Origin: Lactiplantibacillus daowaiensis
GTDB taxonomy: Bacteria > Bacillota > Bacilli > Lactobacillales > Lactobacillaceae
NCBI RefSeq assembly: GCF_005405085.1
Contig: NZ_BJDJ01000002.1
Coordinates: 124,001-188,000 of the forward strand
Direction of reading: 5' to 3'
DNA: 64,000 bases
Shown: piece by piece, positions 15,624 to 22,920 of the stretch
How positions within the stretch are numbered: the stretch's first letter is position 1
Layout: the number at the start of each line of letters is the position of its first letter
Position numbers and translations under genes: made by a program
The notes under the pieces: generated by a model
What the model was told of the DNA's origin: nothing
Databases searched by the model: none
The model's input: only the letters and a program-made list of their open reading frames with translations

Positions 15624-16259
15624 CTAGCGATAGACCGGTGAATCCCCGTCAGTCCCTGGTTTAGCGATTCCTAAACTACTATTAGCATGTAAATCTGGTT
15701 GCACCATAATTTTCATAATTAAATCTGCGATGCTGGCTCGTGAGATAGTCGTGCCTTTAAAGGTCGTCCCCTTTTCAGTCAATTCGTAGTCGATTTCAGC
15801 CGCATTCGTCATATAACCAGCTCGAATAATCGTCGCATTAATCGCTGCAGTTTCAATTACTTGAGCGGCCCGCCGGGTATCTTCCATCACATCATGGCCA
15901 ATTGATTGTTCCAACCATGCATCAAACTTAGCTGGTAATTCATGATATAAGCCTAACCCCGTCACATAAATCAAGCGATTAACGCCAGTAGCTGTCATCG
16001 CCCGCACGATGTTTTTGGCCATCGGCTCAAATGTCCCACCTAAGTTAGCATAGACCAAGTCTTGACCGATCATGGCAGCTTGCAAGGTCGCATAGTCGTT
16101 GACGTCGCCTTCAATCAGCGTTTCTCGTTGTGGGTCAATCGGTTGCATCCGTTCGGCATGCCGCAAATACAGCGTGATATGTGCCTCGGTCTCCGTTAAC
16201 AAACGTTGACGAACCAAGCGGGCAATCTGCCCGTGGGCCCCTAAAATCAAAATATTCAT
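15624..16259 (-). CDS. NmrA/atypical SDR NAD(P)-binding oxidoreductase
   Basis: A 211-residue Rossmann protein with the dinucleotide motif ILGAHGQIARLV at the N-terminus, VTGLGLYHELP in the middle and no canonical YxxxK catalytic pair, which places it among the atypical SDRs related to NmrA and quinone reductase QorB. Likely roles are NAD(P)H-dependent reduction of quinones or aldehydes, or redox sensing. GGAG lies before the ATG. Its promoter contains a perfect 20-bp palindrome in a 19-bp spacer, so a MerR regulator probably controls it. Confidence 0.82.
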   Translation of the reverse strand: MNILILGAHGQIARLVRQRLLTETEAHITLYLRHAERMQPIDPQRETLIEGDVNDYATLQAAMIGQDLVYANLGGTFEPMAKNIVRAMTATGVNRLIYVTGLGLYHELPAKFDAWLEQSIGHDVMEDTRRAAQVIETAAINATIIRAGYMTNAAEIDYELTEKGTTFKGTTISRASIADLIMKIMVQPDLHANSSLGIAKPGTDGDSPVYR

Positions 16260-16291
16260 TACTTTTAACTCCTTATTATTTTAGTAGGGTT

Positions 16292-16322
16292 AGTTTAAAA
16301 CTTAAAGTCGACTTTAAGTCAA
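16292..16322 (-). promoter_or_regulatory. MerR-type promoter with perfect palindromic operator
   Basis: On the minus strand TTGACT (16317-16322) and TAAACT (16292-16297) are 19 bp apart. The perfect 20-bp palindrome ACTTAAAGTCGACTTTAAGT (16300-16319) covers the spacer. It resembles known AdhR/NmlR-type operators (CTTAAAG-NN-CTTTAAG). Confidence 0.75.
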
Positions 16323-16333
16323 GCCAACGGTTT

Positions 16334-16366
16334 AAAAAAAGTGGCGGCCGCATTGGTCGTCACTTT
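16334..16366 (-). terminator. Terminator after the MerR gene
   Basis: On the minus strand AAAGTGACGACC pairs with GGCCGCCAC (mismatches inside), followed by seven T residues. Confidence 0.65.
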
Positions 16367-16373
16367 AAATACG

Positions 16374-16790
16374 TTAGTTATTGTCAGTCATATCCGTTTG
16401 ATGTTGCCGTTCCAATGCCCGTAATTCCGCTTCCGTGGTCAGCATGTGGTCATCAAAATGGGCCAATTTATAATTCAGATGGTCAATCGCGGCTTGTAAG
16501 TCATCGCGCTTTTCGGTCATCGCTGCCAATTGTTCTTGCAAAATAGCCTTTTGTTCTTTGGTATTATCCGCTTGGGCATCGAATAATTCGATGTAGCGTC
16601 GCAAACTTTCAATGCTCATCCCGGCCGCTCGCATTTGAGTCACAAACCGAATCCGCCGTAAAATACGGTCGTCAATCTCCCGATTACCCACTGGACTACG
16701 ATCGATTGGTGGAATCAGGCTTTCCCTTTCATAATATCGAATGGCCGCTGACGACACGCCAGTCTTTTGACTCGCTTCTTTAATATTCAT
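16374..16790 (-). CDS. MerR-family transcriptional regulator
   Basis: This 138-residue protein has a MerR HTH at residues 1-70 (MNIKEASQKTGVSSAAIRYY then RILRRIRFVTQMRAAGMSIE) and a C-terminal coiled coil ending in a His-rich tail. No conserved Cys is seen, so it is not a metal sensor of the classic kind. AGGTGA precedes the ATG and the gene starts 10 nt after the second NmrA-like gene, making a two-gene operon. It is the best candidate to bind the three 19-bp-spacer promoters nearby. Confidence 0.88.
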   Translation of the reverse strand: MNIKEASQKTGVSSAAIRYYERESLIPPIDRSPVGNREIDDRILRRIRFVTQMRAAGMSIESLRRYIELFDAQADNTKEQKAILQEQLAAMTEKRDDLQAAIDHLNYKLAHFDDHMLTTEAELRALERQHQTDMTDNN

Positions 16791-16800
16791 CGCGACTCAC

Positions 16801-17454
16801 CTAATAGACTGGCCGGTCTTGGCCTTGGGTTGCTGGATCGGCAATTCCCAGACTGTCGCGTTGATAACGGCTAGGATCTTGAATCAATCGCACCACCACA
16901 TCCGCAATGCTTTGACGTGACCCAGAGACCCCATTATAAGGTTCATCTTTAGTGGTCAGTTGATAGTTCACTTCATCGCGATCATTCAACCAAGGTAAAC
17001 GCAACGTGGTGTAACTTAAATCAGACGCTGCTAATAAAGCATCCGAACGTTGGGCTGGTGCCATCCCACTGCCAATCATTTCTGCATTCCAGCGCCCAAA
17101 TTCACCGGGCACTTCGTTATAGAGCCCTAAGACATTCGTGAATAGCACCCGTTTGACTTGCTTAGCTTGCATTGCAGCAATTACATTTTTCGTTAAGCGG
17201 TTTTGCGTATCATGATCAACGACAGCCACAAAAACGATATCTTGGCCAGCCATCGCCGTACTAACGGCCTTAGCATCGGTTAAGTCGCCTTCGACTAACG
17301 TGACCCGTTGATTATCTGCCAAGTCACTAAGGCGACTCGCTTGGCGTAAGAATAAAGTTAATTGAACATCTTGAAACGCTGGTTCAACTAATAAACGACG
17401 TTCCACAATACGGGCGATTTGGCCATTGGCGGCTAAAATTAACACATTTTTCAT
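16801..17454 (-). CDS. NmrA/atypical SDR NAD(P)-binding oxidoreductase
   Basis: This 217-residue paralogue of the 15624 gene begins KNVLILAANGQIARIVERR, with the Rossmann glycine pattern slightly altered (AANGQIAR). Both end in a similar SLGIADPATQGQD / SLGIAKPGTDGDSPV tail, so they derive from a duplication. It is the first gene of an operon with the MerR regulator. GGAG precedes the ATG. Function is probably reduction of reactive carbonyl or quinone compounds, or redox sensing; this is inferred from family only. Confidence 0.82.
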   Translation of the reverse strand: MKNVLILAANGQIARIVERRLLVEPAFQDVQLTLFLRQASRLSDLADNQRVTLVEGDLTDAKAVSTAMAGQDIVFVAVVDHDTQNRLTKNVIAAMQAKQVKRVLFTNVLGLYNEVPGEFGRWNAEMIGSGMAPAQRSDALLAASDLSYTTLRLPWLNDRDEVNYQLTTKDEPYNGVSGSRQSIADVVVRLIQDPSRYQRDSLGIADPATQGQDRPVY

Positions 17455-17511
17455 TTTTAATAACTCCTTTATTTAACACATTTAAATTGGTTTTATTTAA
17501 CCAATGACCAC

Positions 17512-17542
17512 ACTCTAAACCTTCATGTGCGCTTTAAGGCAA
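17512..17542 (-). promoter_or_regulatory. MerR-type promoter of the NmrA-merR operon
   Basis: On the minus strand TTGCCT (17537-17542) and TAGAGT (17512-17517) are 19 bp apart; the spacer carries CTTAAAGCGCACATGAAGG, closely like the element at the MFS promoter. It fits autoregulation by the downstream MerR. Confidence 0.65.
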
Positions 17543-17605
17543 GCGAAAAACTCAAGAAAATAACTTACATTTTAAACTTAATGTTATATGACTTGTTAAG
17601 CGACC

Positions 17606-17653
17606 AAAAAAAGGCAGCCCCAACACTGCTTATGCAATATCGAGGCTGCCTTT
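17606..17653 (-). terminator. Terminator after the secreted protein gene
   Basis: Arms AAAGGCAGCC and GGCTGCCTTT enclose about 27 nt; a T-run follows on the minus strand. It lies shortly past the stop codon at 17676. Confidence 0.8.
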
Positions 17654-17675
17654 GATTGACGTTACCATGGGACAA

Positions 17676-18437
17676 CTAGTCCCAGTTACTTTTTACTTGT
17701 GCGTATTGACCAATATAACTACTCTTAACCCAGCCAGACAGCCGGTTGCTGTCAGTTGAAACCACGTGATAATACGTATCTTGTTCGCGTGTGCGTGTTG
17801 CCACTTGATCAATCTTAAACTGTGCCAGATGCGGAATCGTTGTCGAATTCAGGTCTGACATGTGCCCTAATTTCTTAGTGCCATATTGCGTGTATGGGAC
17901 ATAATTCCATAACGTCCCACCGGCGTAAATCCCAACACTACCAGTCCAGTTGACAGGAACCGACGTGCCAGTTGTTGTCGTTGCCGCAGACTTGATACCG
18001 CCGGCAAAAGTGCCAACTCGCTTACCACCATAAACATAGCCGCGATACTTGCCATTCATGGTGACAACCTTATAATAAACGGCGCCAGTATTAGTGACTT
18101 GGTAGCCATAAGCCCGGAAGTAATACGTTGAACCTTTATAAGCTTGATTCTTGCTATAAGTGGCATAGTATTTTTGATTTGCCGTGCTATAGGTCCCAAA
18201 CTTCTTCATCTGGGCCTTTGATGCCACCAGCTTAGCACCCTTTACAGTCCCAGGTTTCGTATATAAGGCATACTTACCGTTAGCTGCAACATTCCGTTTG
18301 CTTCCAGCCGTCGTCAGCTTCGTGTACTTGGTTTTAATCGTGGCCGCTGATGCAGTCGTTTGCGAGCCAGCACTAACCGCAAATAAACCCATGACGGCAA
18401 CACTTGTTACTAGTAATCGCTTAGTTATTGTTTTCAT
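17676..18437 (-). CDS. Secreted surface protein of SLAP/GW-like type
   Basis: This 253-residue protein has a clear signal peptide (TITKRLLVTSVAVMGLFAVS, cleavage after TASAA). The mature part is built of short Tyr/Lys/Thr-rich modules (AAKGKYALYTKPGTV-like, KYYATYSKNQAYKGSTYYFR, YYKVVTMNGKYRGYVYGGKR and a C-terminal YYHVVSTDSNRLSGWVKSSY). These repeats resemble the SH3-like SLAP or GW domains that bind cell wall polymers non-covalently. It is probably cell-surface associated. The ATG is preceded by AAAGGGG. Confidence 0.75.
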   Translation of the reverse strand: MKTITKRLLVTSVAVMGLFAVSAGSQTTASAATIKTKYTKLTTAGSKRNVAANGKYALYTKPGTVKGAKLVASKAQMKKFGTYSTANQKYYATYSKNQAYKGSTYYFRAYGYQVTNTGAVYYKVVTMNGKYRGYVYGGKRVGTFAGGIKSAATTTTGTSVPVNWTGSVGIYAGGTLWNYVPYTQYGTKKLGHMSDLNSTTIPHLAQFKIDQVATRTREQDTYYHVVSTDSNRLSGWVKSSYIGQYAQVKSNWD

Positions 18438-18536
18438 GAATTAATCCCCTTTATTGATTACTATATTATACAACTGAAGCCTCAATATAATCATCAGATT
18501 GGCATTACCTTTTATCAATGATTGAAAAAGAGCTAT

Positions 18537-18770
18537 TCAGTTGGCGTCATTATGCCAACTGAACTTAACCCGATAATCGGCGACAAACATCATATTATCA
18601 AAGTTAACAACACGTTCATCATGACACCAGTCAAAGCTGATTTGTTTGCCAACGAAGCCTAGTGGCATGGCCTCCGTGATAGTCTCACCGATGAAGACCA
18701 TAGCATGGGACGAAGCAGCCAACTGATGCCCATCAAAACAGCAGCTTTCATAAAACCAAAAAACACCTAA
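18537..18770 (-). pseudogene. Possible gene remnant (about 75 codons)
   Basis: The minus strand is open from about 18770 to the stop at 18537, encoding a plausible polypeptide (ESCCFDGHQLAASSHAMVF, then LGFVGKQISFDW and MFVADYRVKFSWHND). It has no ATG with a ribosome binding site at its head and overlaps the terminator of the next gene. It looks like the 3' end of a decayed gene, but I could not recognise the family and it may be chance. Confidence 0.25.
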
Positions 18771-18822
18771 AAAAAAGCCTGTGACGCTATCCCCTAATTG
18801 GCTACAGCATCACAGACTTTTA
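18771..18822 (-). terminator. Terminator after the small membrane protein gene
   Basis: On the minus strand AGTCTGTGATGCT pairs with AGCGTCACAGGCT around a loop with CCAATTAGGGG, and TTTTTTTT follows. Confidence 0.85.
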
Positions 18823-18860
18823 ACATGACTTATTAAATTTAAAATCAACAATTTTAACGA

Positions 18861-19121
18861 CTACTGTAAATAAGCCGCCACTAACAAGAAATACACGATT
18901 TCAAAGACGGCGACACCCGCAGCTACAGCTAAGGCACCTAATTGTCCCCAGCGTGAGTGACTCCAGCGCAAATCAAAATATAATTCAGTAATGATGACAC
19001 TAACAAAGCCCGTGCCAATCCCAAATCCTGAATGCAATAACATCAGCCATGGCCCTAAAAGCCCCGTTAATAATGCCGCCCAACCACTAACTAAAGTTAG
19101 TCGACTTTCAAATTTCGTCAT
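18861..19121 (-). CDS. Small membrane protein (86 aa)
   Basis: The ATG at 19121 is preceded by GGGGTGAT; the frame to 19196 has no better site. The product has a short polar N-terminus and about three hydrophobic stretches (TLVSGWAALLTGLLGPWLML, IGTGFVSVIITELYF, AAGVAVFEIVYFLLVAAYL). No family was recognised. It stands alone with its own strong terminator. Nothing in its context suggests function. Confidence 0.6.
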   Translation of the reverse strand: MTKFESRLTLVSGWAALLTGLLGPWLMLLHSGFGIGTGFVSVIITELYFDLRWSHSRWGQLGALAVAAGVAVFEIVYFLLVAAYLQ

Positions 19122-19342
19122 TCGACAATCACCCCACCCTGTTATTATTCGCCAATCACACCATAAACGCAATCTGGTTGCTAATTGGCCGAACAATCTT
19201 AACCTTAATTTAGGTAAAAATTGCGGGTCAACGCAGTAGTTTTAATCGCTTTTACCGTCAGGCTGACTAAAATATGGTCAAGCTAGCGATTTCGATATGA
19301 CGACCTAATCTCAACGTGACCGGTCGATGCTACTAGCAAAGG

Positions 19343-19370
19343 CGACTACCCATTGGCAGTCGCTTTTTTA
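19343..19370 (+). terminator. Hairpin with T-run, plus strand
   Basis: GCGACTACCCATTGGCAGTCGC is followed by TTTTTT. No plus-strand gene precedes it, so it may end an antisense or small RNA, or act in the opposite direction. Confidence 0.5.
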
Positions 19371-19378
19371 GTCAAAAA

Positions 19379-19416
19379 AATACGCCAACTGTTAAAAACA
19401 GTCAGCGTATTCTTTC
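19379..19416 (-). terminator. Strong terminator on the minus strand
   Basis: GAATACGCTGACTG pairs with CAGTTGGCGTATT (one G-T pair) around TTTTTAA, then a T-run follows. It ends the structured stretch above. Confidence 0.8.
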
Positions 19417-19612
19417 GCGGCACTGGGAAACCCAGTGGGGGTGACGCTCCACAACGTCAGTGACCCAAGCATTCCGCATATCCGTCGGAAAAACATACCC
19501 CGCTATCAATTTAGTCACTAGCCGCTCGCGCGGAACCACCATCACTGATGATCTGACTCTATCGACTCATCGCATTGGTAATGCTATCATCTTTTAACCT
19601 ATTATGCAAGCG
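19379..19612 (-). ncRNA. Candidate structured RNA with T-box-like core
   Basis: The minus strand over about 230 nt shows successive hairpins (GCATTaccAATGC, CCGCgcgaGCGG with a GNRA loop, TGACG..CGTCA, CACTGGGtttCCCAGTG) and ends in a strong terminator, AATACGCTGACTG / CAGTTGGCGTATT plus seven T. GGTGGTTCCGCG matches the T-box core in 11 of 12 positions against GGTGGTACCGCG, but no amino-acid gene follows. It could be a relic or diverged T-box or an independent small RNA. No known RNA was recognised (it lacks RNase P, tmRNA and SRP signatures). Confidence 0.4.
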
Positions 19613-19689
19613 ACAATCAAAAAGGCCACCTTAACCCCAGGCGCTTCTTCCGTGAGTTAAGGTGGTACCTTTTGGTCATTTGATTGTAA
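19612..19689 (-). terminator. Long inverted repeat, terminator of the 19759-20607 genes
   Basis: CAATCAAAAAGGCCACCTTAAC at the left is mirrored by GTTAAGGTGGTACC...ATTTGATTG at the right, with small bulges. On the minus strand the stem is followed by TTTTTGATTG. Confidence 0.65.
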
Positions 19690-19758
19690 CATCTTGGCTC
19701 TGACACAAGTACTATCATACCGAATGATTGTAAAACTATCATAAAGAACGTGTAAAGA

Positions 19759-20214
19759 TTAGTCCTCGTCGGCCGCCGTCATAATCGTTTCTAAACGATC
19801 TAATTGCGCATCAAACCAGGTCGTTACTATTTTTAACGCGCCCTCCCGATCAGCTAAAACATCATCAGCCGCACCAATTTCATCAATGCGTAACCCTGAG
19901 CGGAACGCTTCGGATTCCGCAATCATGTAAAGTTTGATGGGCATCGTATCTTCGGCCATCGTCACTTTACCAATTTCGGTAATTGATGCCAGTGGTAAGT
20001 TGATCACACTCGTCTCCAATCGGAAACTAATCGCTGGTTCATGATCAGTTGTGAGTTCCGCTTGGACTAGTTGATCTTTCGCAACTGCATCTAAAAAGTC
20101 AGTTAGCCAAGCCGAGACTTGGGGCTTTAGTTGTGCATAAGTTGCTTGCATCGTTGTTTTAGTTATTTGGTCGCCATTAACGGCATCAATAAAATCTTGT
20201 ACATTTCGTTGCAT
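19759..20214 (-). CDS. Hypothetical protein (151 aa)
   Basis: An acidic, mixed alpha/beta soluble protein beginning MQRNVQDFIDAVNGDQITKT and ending in a helical acidic tail (LDRLETIMTAADED). No signal peptide, membrane segment or catalytic motif was seen and no family was recognised. The ATG at 20214 is 12 bp after the stop codon of the membrane-protein gene upstream, so the two are likely co-transcribed, possibly with lplA. Confidence 0.6.
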   Translation of the reverse strand: MQRNVQDFIDAVNGDQITKTTMQATYAQLKPQVSAWLTDFLDAVAKDQLVQAELTTDHEPAISFRLETSVINLPLASITEIGKVTMAEDTMPIKLYMIAESEAFRSGLRIDEIGAADDVLADREGALKIVTTWFDAQLDRLETIMTAADED

Positions 20215-20226
20215 ATTATCCCTCGT

Positions 20227-20607
20227 TTAGTTAGTTTTTCGCCACCGGGTCAGCAATACCACCGTGTAAAAATTCACAGCTAAGCCAACGGCCCCCACGA
20301 CTTCTAATAATAATTTGATTTCCATGCCGGTCGTACTTTGATAGCCCGACATAAGTGCACTGATCAGGCCAAGTGAGTAAATTACCAGCACTAGTCCCAA
20401 AACATAGAAGCCAAGCATGCGGTTCAAATAGACCGCCACCACGCCTAATAAATATAAGACTAAGGCGATCAATAACCCCTGCCACATGTGAGCGGTAGAA
20501 ATCGGTTTCGTCTGCAGCTTCAACTGCGACGCCGACATCATCCAATTGACGATACCGTAACAAAAAAAGGACACAAACGCAAATGCCACCAAACGGGTGA
20601 GCTTCAC
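20227..20607 (-). CDS. Small four-helix membrane protein (126 aa)
   Basis: The start is a GTG at 20607 preceded by AGGAGTGATTGT. Four hydrophobic segments are visible (LVAFAFVSFFCYGIVNWMM, MWQGLLIALVLYLLGVVAVY, MLGFYVLGLVLVIYSLGLIS, LLLEVVGAVGLAVNFYTVV). An overlapping frame of equal length in another phase shows no membrane pattern or start site and is taken as a shadow. It lies 22 bp downstream of the lipoate ligase gene, same strand. Function unknown. Confidence 0.65.
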   Translation of the reverse strand: MKLTRLVAFAFVSFFCYGIVNWMMSASQLKLQTKPISTAHMWQGLLIALVLYLLGVVAVYLNRMLGFYVLGLVLVIYSLGLISALMSGYQSTTGMEIKLLLEVVGAVGLAVNFYTVVLLTRWRKTN

Positions 20608-20629
20608 ACAATCACTCCTATAATCGTTT

Positions 20630-21643
20630 CTATTGCGCGATTAAATCAATAATGTCTGGCCGTGGAATCCCCGTAAAGTACCGGTTCAAATCCACGTCTG
20701 CCAACTTATCCGCAATCGCCGCATGATCGTAACGCAATCCAGTTAAGGCTGCCTCAATCTCATGGACGTCACCACTACCGAAGAAATCACCATAAAATTT
20801 AATTTGTTGGATATGGCCATCTTCAACTAACAAACGGGCATCGATCGTCCCCATGTCAAAATGTTTACGCCGTTTTACTGAGAACTTCGGCGATTTACCA
20901 TAAACCCAGTCCCAATTAGCATAATAGTCTTCATAAATTTTATCAATGGCTTTTTGTTGTTCCGGCGTCACTTGATATTCTTTATCCGCAATCTCAGCGA
21001 GCGAGTCAACACCAAATAACTTGGTCAATAACACATCACGGAATTCAGGCACCGTGATATCTTGATATTCTGGTGCCAAATATGGCCGCAAGTTAGTGAC
21101 CCGGCTCCGGACTGATTTGATGCCTTTAGAGGCGATTTTGTCCGTTGGTACCGTTAAAGCTTGGGGAACGACTTCCAAGTCGACATTTAACATCAACGTC
21201 CCATGTGAGAAGGTCTTCCCATTACGTGAATACATCGCGTTACCAGAGAACTTCCGACCATCGACTAACAAGTCGTTACGCCCACTAACGGTTGCGGTTG
21301 TCGCGCCCATGTCGTGTAACGCATCAATAATTGGTTGCGTAAAAGTCTTAAAGTCCCCAAATTCCTGGCTATCACTGTCGACCACAAAGCTGAAGCACAA
21401 GTTACCGAGATCTTGATAAACCGCGCCCCCACCTGATAACCGGCGCGTCACCGTAATATTATGTTCGCGCACATAATCAGCGTTGATTTCTTCCAACGTA
21501 TTTTGATTACGGCCTACGATCAAACATGGTTCTTCATAGTAGAACAAGACCAATGGTTCATCAAATTCTACATTGTTCATTAAGTATTGTTCTGTGGCTA
21601 GGTTACGGCCAATTTCATGATCTTTCATTGCAACATAATACAT
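20630..21643 (-). CDS. lplA: Lipoate-protein ligase
   Basis: This 337-residue enzyme has the lipoate/biotin ligase core motif RRLSGGGAVYQDLGN at about residues 70-85 and the substrate-pocket stretch GRNDLLVDGRKFSGNA with the catalytic Lys, plus the C-terminal accessory domain seen in LplA. It activates lipoate with ATP and transfers it to E2 subunits and GcvH, salvaging exogenous lipoate. Length matches bacterial LplA (about 330-340). GAGGAGC precedes the ATG. It is the first gene of a possible three-gene unit. Confidence 0.93.
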   Translation of the reverse strand: MYYVAMKDHEIGRNLATEQYLMNNVEFDEPLVLFYYEEPCLIVGRNQNTLEEINADYVREHNITVTRRLSGGGAVYQDLGNLCFSFVVDSDSQEFGDFKTFTQPIIDALHDMGATTATVSGRNDLLVDGRKFSGNAMYSRNGKTFSHGTLMLNVDLEVVPQALTVPTDKIASKGIKSVRSRVTNLRPYLAPEYQDITVPEFRDVLLTKLFGVDSLAEIADKEYQVTPEQQKAIDKIYEDYYANWDWVYGKSPKFSVKRRKHFDMGTIDARLLVEDGHIQQIKFYGDFFGSGDVHEIEAALTGLRYDHAAIADKLADVDLNRYFTGIPRPDIIDLIAQ

Positions 21644-22008
21644 GGTTTATCAGCTCCTCAGCTCTAAGATAAATTAATCATACAACAGAATAAAAAAAGG
21701 ACCCACCATGTGAGCCCAGTTTTTGGAAGAATCACTAAAATTTAGTGTGGATTCTTCATCCCCCAAACATCATCGATCCACAATCCGTATCCCGGTGTGC
21801 TTTGATTGGCGGCTAACACACTCCACGGATATTTCGTGCCATCAATAGATGGAAGTTGGTCAGTCGGTTATCCGAAATTAGCGGAAACGCTGTATACTGC
21901 ACTAGCTATCACTTGACGGGTTTGTTACAACAATTGGGTAACGTTGATACTGACCTTAGATTCTTCCGATAGCACTAATATAGCATACAATGTAAGCGAT
22001 TGCAATAA
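21644..22008. other. Intergenic region with a possible gene remnant and hairpin
   Basis: No intact gene was seen here. A 14-bp hairpin, GAAGAATC-ACTAAA with its complement, lies at 21727-21757. The minus strand from about 21867 to 21742 encodes a coherent C-terminal-like peptide listed separately. Confidence 0.6.
21742..21867 (-). pseudogene. Possible C-terminal gene fragment
   Basis: A 41-codon minus-strand stretch encodes PTDQLPSIDGTKYPWSVLA followed by YGLWIDDVWGMKNPH and a stop overlapped by a terminator-like hairpin. It is Trp/Gly/Pro rich like real protein, but has no start codon and a stop lies directly upstream. It is best read as the tail of a lost gene; the family was not recognised. 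Confidence 0.3.
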
Positions 22009-22017
22009 TGGTATGAT
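22009..22017 (+). promoter_or_regulatory. Extended -10 promoter upstream of RNA copy B
   Basis: TGGTATGAT has the TG extension of an extended -10 promoter and would start transcription near 22024. No good -35 box is seen. It would transcribe the 6S-like element and could reach usp. Confidence 0.45.
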
Positions 22018-22060
22018 GCGATTAGTTTTTGGCGAAACTGTTGTATTTCCGCTCTACCTG

Positions 22061-22195
22061 ATTTGCCGAAACGTGTTCATTCGGGCTGCCAGTTCCGCTT
22101 GCTACGCTAAGTCAACCAACCGGAAACCCACCGGTTAATTGACTTAGCTAGGCAATGCTCCCTGGCAAACCGCCCTCACTCACACTCTAAAAAAA
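22061..22195 (+). ncRNA. Candidate structured RNA, copy B (6S/Lacto-usp-like)
   Basis: This element is homologous to copy A at 11901-12037 and lies about 220 bp upstream of the universal stress gene, the position described for Lacto-usp RNAs. The outer pairs GTGT/ACAC and GGGC/GCCC are conserved, and the terminal stem GCTAAGTCAA (22106-22115) with 22139-22148 and inner AACCGG/CCGGTT replace copy A's GCTAGTCAA and CCCTGG/CCAGGG by compensating changes. An upstream GGCGAAA...TTTGCC hairpin may be part of it. This covariation supports a functional RNA; the 6S identity is inferred. Confidence 0.6.
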
Positions 22196-22287
22196 CACCT
22201 CAGTCAGCTGACGCCAACCAGAGTGCCTAAAATTAATAGCGGTCGTAATCGCTATCCATTTGATACTTTTATTATAGGTCTCTTTGG

Positions 22288-22315
22288 TAGCGTTGCCAAC
22301 TTTTTTGCTTGTTGT
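22288..22315 (+). terminator. Weak hairpin with T-run before usp
   Basis: TTGGTAGCGTTGCCAA (6-bp stem) followed by CTTTTTT could terminate the 6S-like RNA transcript about 110 bp before the usp start. Confidence 0.4.
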
Positions 22316-22417
22316 CAGGCGCGAATTTTTAAGCAACTAAACTAAAAGGCTTACACTTTCGCGATTTAATGCTAAAATAAAACTATTAATTAGCTACTAA
22401 AAACGGGGGTAACCATT

Positions 22418-22867
22418 ATGTTACAACAATATCAAAATATCTTGGTACCAGTTGACGGTTCCAAGGTCACCGAAGAAGTGCTAAAACGCGGCATCGAAGT
22501 TGCCAAACGTAATAACACCCACCTCGATATCTTAAACGTCCTTGAAGTTAACCAATTTAGTGACACGTACGGCGGTGCGGTCAGTGGTGATGTCATTTAT
22601 AAACTTTCTGAAGACGTTCAAAAACGCTTAGAAGAACTTAAACAAGAAGCCATCGACGCTGGTGTCACCGACGTTGATATGCATGTGCGGTTTGGGAATC
22701 CTAAGACGGTCATTGCCCGCGAATTTCCAGCTGATCATCATAATGAATTAATCATGATCGGCTCAACTGGGTTATCCGCAGTTGAACGTTTGATGGTCGG
22801 TTCGGTAACAACTTACGTTAGTCGTAACGCTGTTTGTGATGTTTTAATCGTTAAACCAGAAAAGTAA
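22418..22867 (+). CDS. Universal stress protein, UspA family
   Basis: A 149-residue Usp-domain protein: N-terminal YQNILVPVDGSKVTEEVLKR and the C-terminal ATP-binding GSTGLSAVERLMVGSVTTYV, which fits the GxxG...GS(V/T) nucleotide-binding pattern. These proteins act in the cytoplasm in survival under starvation, acid and oxidative stress. GGGGG lies upstream of the ATG. The gene is monocistronic with its own terminator and has a 6S-like RNA in its upstream region, so RNA or stationary-phase control is plausible. Confidence 0.92.
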   Translation: MLQQYQNILVPVDGSKVTEEVLKRGIEVAKRNNTHLDILNVLEVNQFSDTYGGAVSGDVIYKLSEDVQKRLEELKQEAIDAGVTDVDMHVRFGNPKTVIAREFPADHHNELIMIGSTGLSAVERLMVGSVTTYVSRNAVCDVLIVKPEK

Positions 22868-22877
22868 ATCAAACCTC

Positions 22878-22904
22878 AAATAACGCGGTCACGCGTTATT
22901 TTTT
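22878..22904 (+). terminator. Terminator after usp
   Basis: AAATAACGCG and CGCGTTATTT flank a 4-nt loop, with a seven-T run. Confidence 0.85.
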
Positions 22905-22920
22905 TATGCAAAGGAGACAC

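Larger units (their letters stand above)
19122..19758. other. 637-bp non-coding region with several strong hairpins
   Basis: No reading frame with a ribosome binding site was seen. From left to right it holds a hairpin with T-run on the plus strand (19343-19370), a minus-strand terminator (19379-19412), a GC-rich structured stretch (19415-19612), and a long inverted repeat that terminates the genes above it (19612-19689). Confidence 0.7.

Noticed and set aside
20231..20611. Second 126-codon frame overlapping the membrane protein gene
   Set aside because: The 20227-20607 frame has clear transmembrane segments and a good start; this one is a shadow.
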